From Candidatus Obscuribacterales bacterium (GTDB lineage: Bacteria > Cyanobacteriota > Vampirovibrionia > Obscuribacterales > Obscuribacteraceae): a stretch of DNA of 64,000 nt. Made by a program: the position numbers and the translations under genes. Each line of letters opens with the position of its first letter. Position 1 is the stretch's first letter. The stretch spans positions 183,004 to 247,003 of the forward strand of contig JAGVLS010000021.1 in NCBI GenBank assembly GCA_020054205.1, in the 5' to 3' direction. The notes under the pieces were generated by a model. It did not search any database. It saw only the letters and a list, made by a program, of their open reading frames with translations, and was not told the origin of the DNA. Of the stretch, positions 63,397 through 64,000 are shown one piece after another.

Positions 63397-64000
63397 ATGA
63401 AGCCAATTAAAACTGTCGAAGTTGCTCCTTTTTTACCTATTGAGCTCGAATGCTTGCGAAGCTTGGCTTATAACTTACGTTGGACATGGGATCATGAAAC
63501 AATAAATTTATTCAGACGATTAGATCGAGAGCTTTGGGAATCTACTGGACATAATCCAGTGCTCATGCTCGGCACAATAAGCCAAGAGAAATTAGATGAG
63601 GCTGCCAAAGACGAAGGTTTTATTGTTCATTTAGATAGAATATGCCAAAAACAAAACCAATATATGAAAAGCGAAAGCACTTGGTATAAGCGTCAACAGC
63701 GCAAAGCCAATAAAGACTTGGTAGCATATTTTTCGGCAGAGTTTGGTTTAACAGAATGCATACCTATATATTCAGGTGGATTAGGCATTCTAGCTGGTGA
63801 TCATATAAAGTCAGCTTCGGATTTAGGCTTGCCTCTGGTAGGCGTAGGTATTGTTTATCAACAGGGGTATTTTAGACAATATTTAAATCAAGATGGATGG
63901 CAACAAGAACGTTATCCTATGAATGATTTTTACAATATGCCCATTCAACCAGTACGCAATGAAGACGGACATCCATTGACAGTAAAAGTTGATTTACCTG
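63397..64000 (+). CDS. glgP: Alpha-glucan (glycogen/maltodextrin) phosphorylase, partial
   Basis: Starts at the ATG at 63397 with GAGGAAG upstream; about 201 residues lie in the window and the gene continues off the right edge. CLRSLAYNLRWTWDHETINL is the DUF3417 N-terminal segment of this phosphorylase branch; VAYFSAEFGLTECIPIYSGG and LGILAGDHIKSASDLGLPLV open the catalytic domain. It releases glucose-1-phosphate from storage glucans. Confidence 0.9.
   Translation, partial: MKPIKTVEVAPFLPIELECLRSLAYNLRWTWDHETINLFRRLDRELWESTGHNPVLMLGTISQEKLDEAAKDEGFIVHLDRICQKQNQYMKSESTWYKRQQRKANKDLVAYFSAEFGLTECIPIYSGGLGILAGDHIKSASDLGLPLVGVGIVYQQGYFRQYLNQDGWQQERYPMNDFYNMPIQPVRNEDGHPLTVKVDLP

Overview
The window is an AT-rich bacterial chromosome segment, by eye mostly 35-40% G+C in coding regions. 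It is densely packed, with many short gaps, stop/start overlaps and convergent overlaps. I count about 60 supported protein genes, one tRNA-Ser(CGA) and one SRP RNA that ORF calling alone would miss. Several traits fit a Gram-negative, non-photosynthetic relative of Cyanobacteria (Vampirovibrionia/Melainabacteria, for example the Obscuribacterales): C5-pathway heme genes, a long DHH-CBS tRNA nucleotidyltransferase of the kind used where CC- and A-addition are split, a ffh-rpsP-KH gene order, many TPR and MshEN-type proteins, and a TPR plus retropepsin-like protein. This placement is inference; no marker in the window proves it.

Layout. 1-9.4 kb is a catabolic block: the N-terminal part of a xanthine dehydrogenase small subunit, a divergent TetR regulator, an alpha-methylacyl-CoA racemase-like CoA transferase, a 2,4-dienoyl-CoA reductase-like SDR, a UMF1-type transporter, a HIT protein and a fused 5-oxoprolinase-type enzyme. 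9.4-11.8 kb is a short plus-strand run (PPK2, CsaA, rhomboid protease, TPR). 11.8-21.9 kb, on the minus strand, holds a sensor-kinase-like protein that lacks key catalytic residues, a stand-alone MshEN protein, the SRP RNA, and a heme operon hemA-hemC-hemD-hemB followed by an unknown gene and a PfpI protein. BtuF-like and NadR-like genes follow. 21.9-24.4 kb is a flotillin with a YqiJ-like partner. 24.4-28.4 kb has the tRNA nucleotidyltransferase and a lipid-kinase-like protein.

28.5-34.9 kb mixes a START-like exported protein, tRNA-Ser, two small accessory genes, and a quinol nitric oxide reductase behind an FAD monooxygenase. 34.9-39.9 kb is housekeeping (cysS, gltX, rlpA, yebC). 40.3-46.0 kb has an exported TPR protein and the peptidoglycan/division run murD-ftsW-murG. 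A brnTA toxin-antitoxin locus follows at 46.1-46.7 kb. 47-52 kb has small unknown genes, gcvT, gcvH, and a HEAT-repeat protein. 52.2-55.3 kb is an overlapping run: an acyl-CoA dehydrogenase homologue without its usual catalytic Glu, a tandem aspartic-protease protein and a glycosyltransferase. 55.3-57.7 kb is ffh-rpsP-KH plus a second MshEN protein. The window ends with a large GT39-like membrane protein, a TPR gene with a possible frameshifted tail, an HD phosphohydrolase, a DUF4149 protein and the start of an alpha-glucan phosphorylase gene.

The most interesting observations are: (i) brnT is split by a -1 shift placed exactly on an in-frame A_AAA_AAC slippery heptamer, with an operator-like palindrome over its promoter; (ii) an SRP RNA with a GAAA tetraloop, whose 3' end abuts a small MshEN gene; (iii) a pseudo-histidine kinase and an acyl-CoA dehydrogenase that both lack expected catalytic residues; (iv) two retropepsin-like domains in one chain; (v) decayed TPR and duplicated sequence near 34.6-34.9 kb. 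I saw no CRISPR array, insertion sequence, prophage or replication origin.
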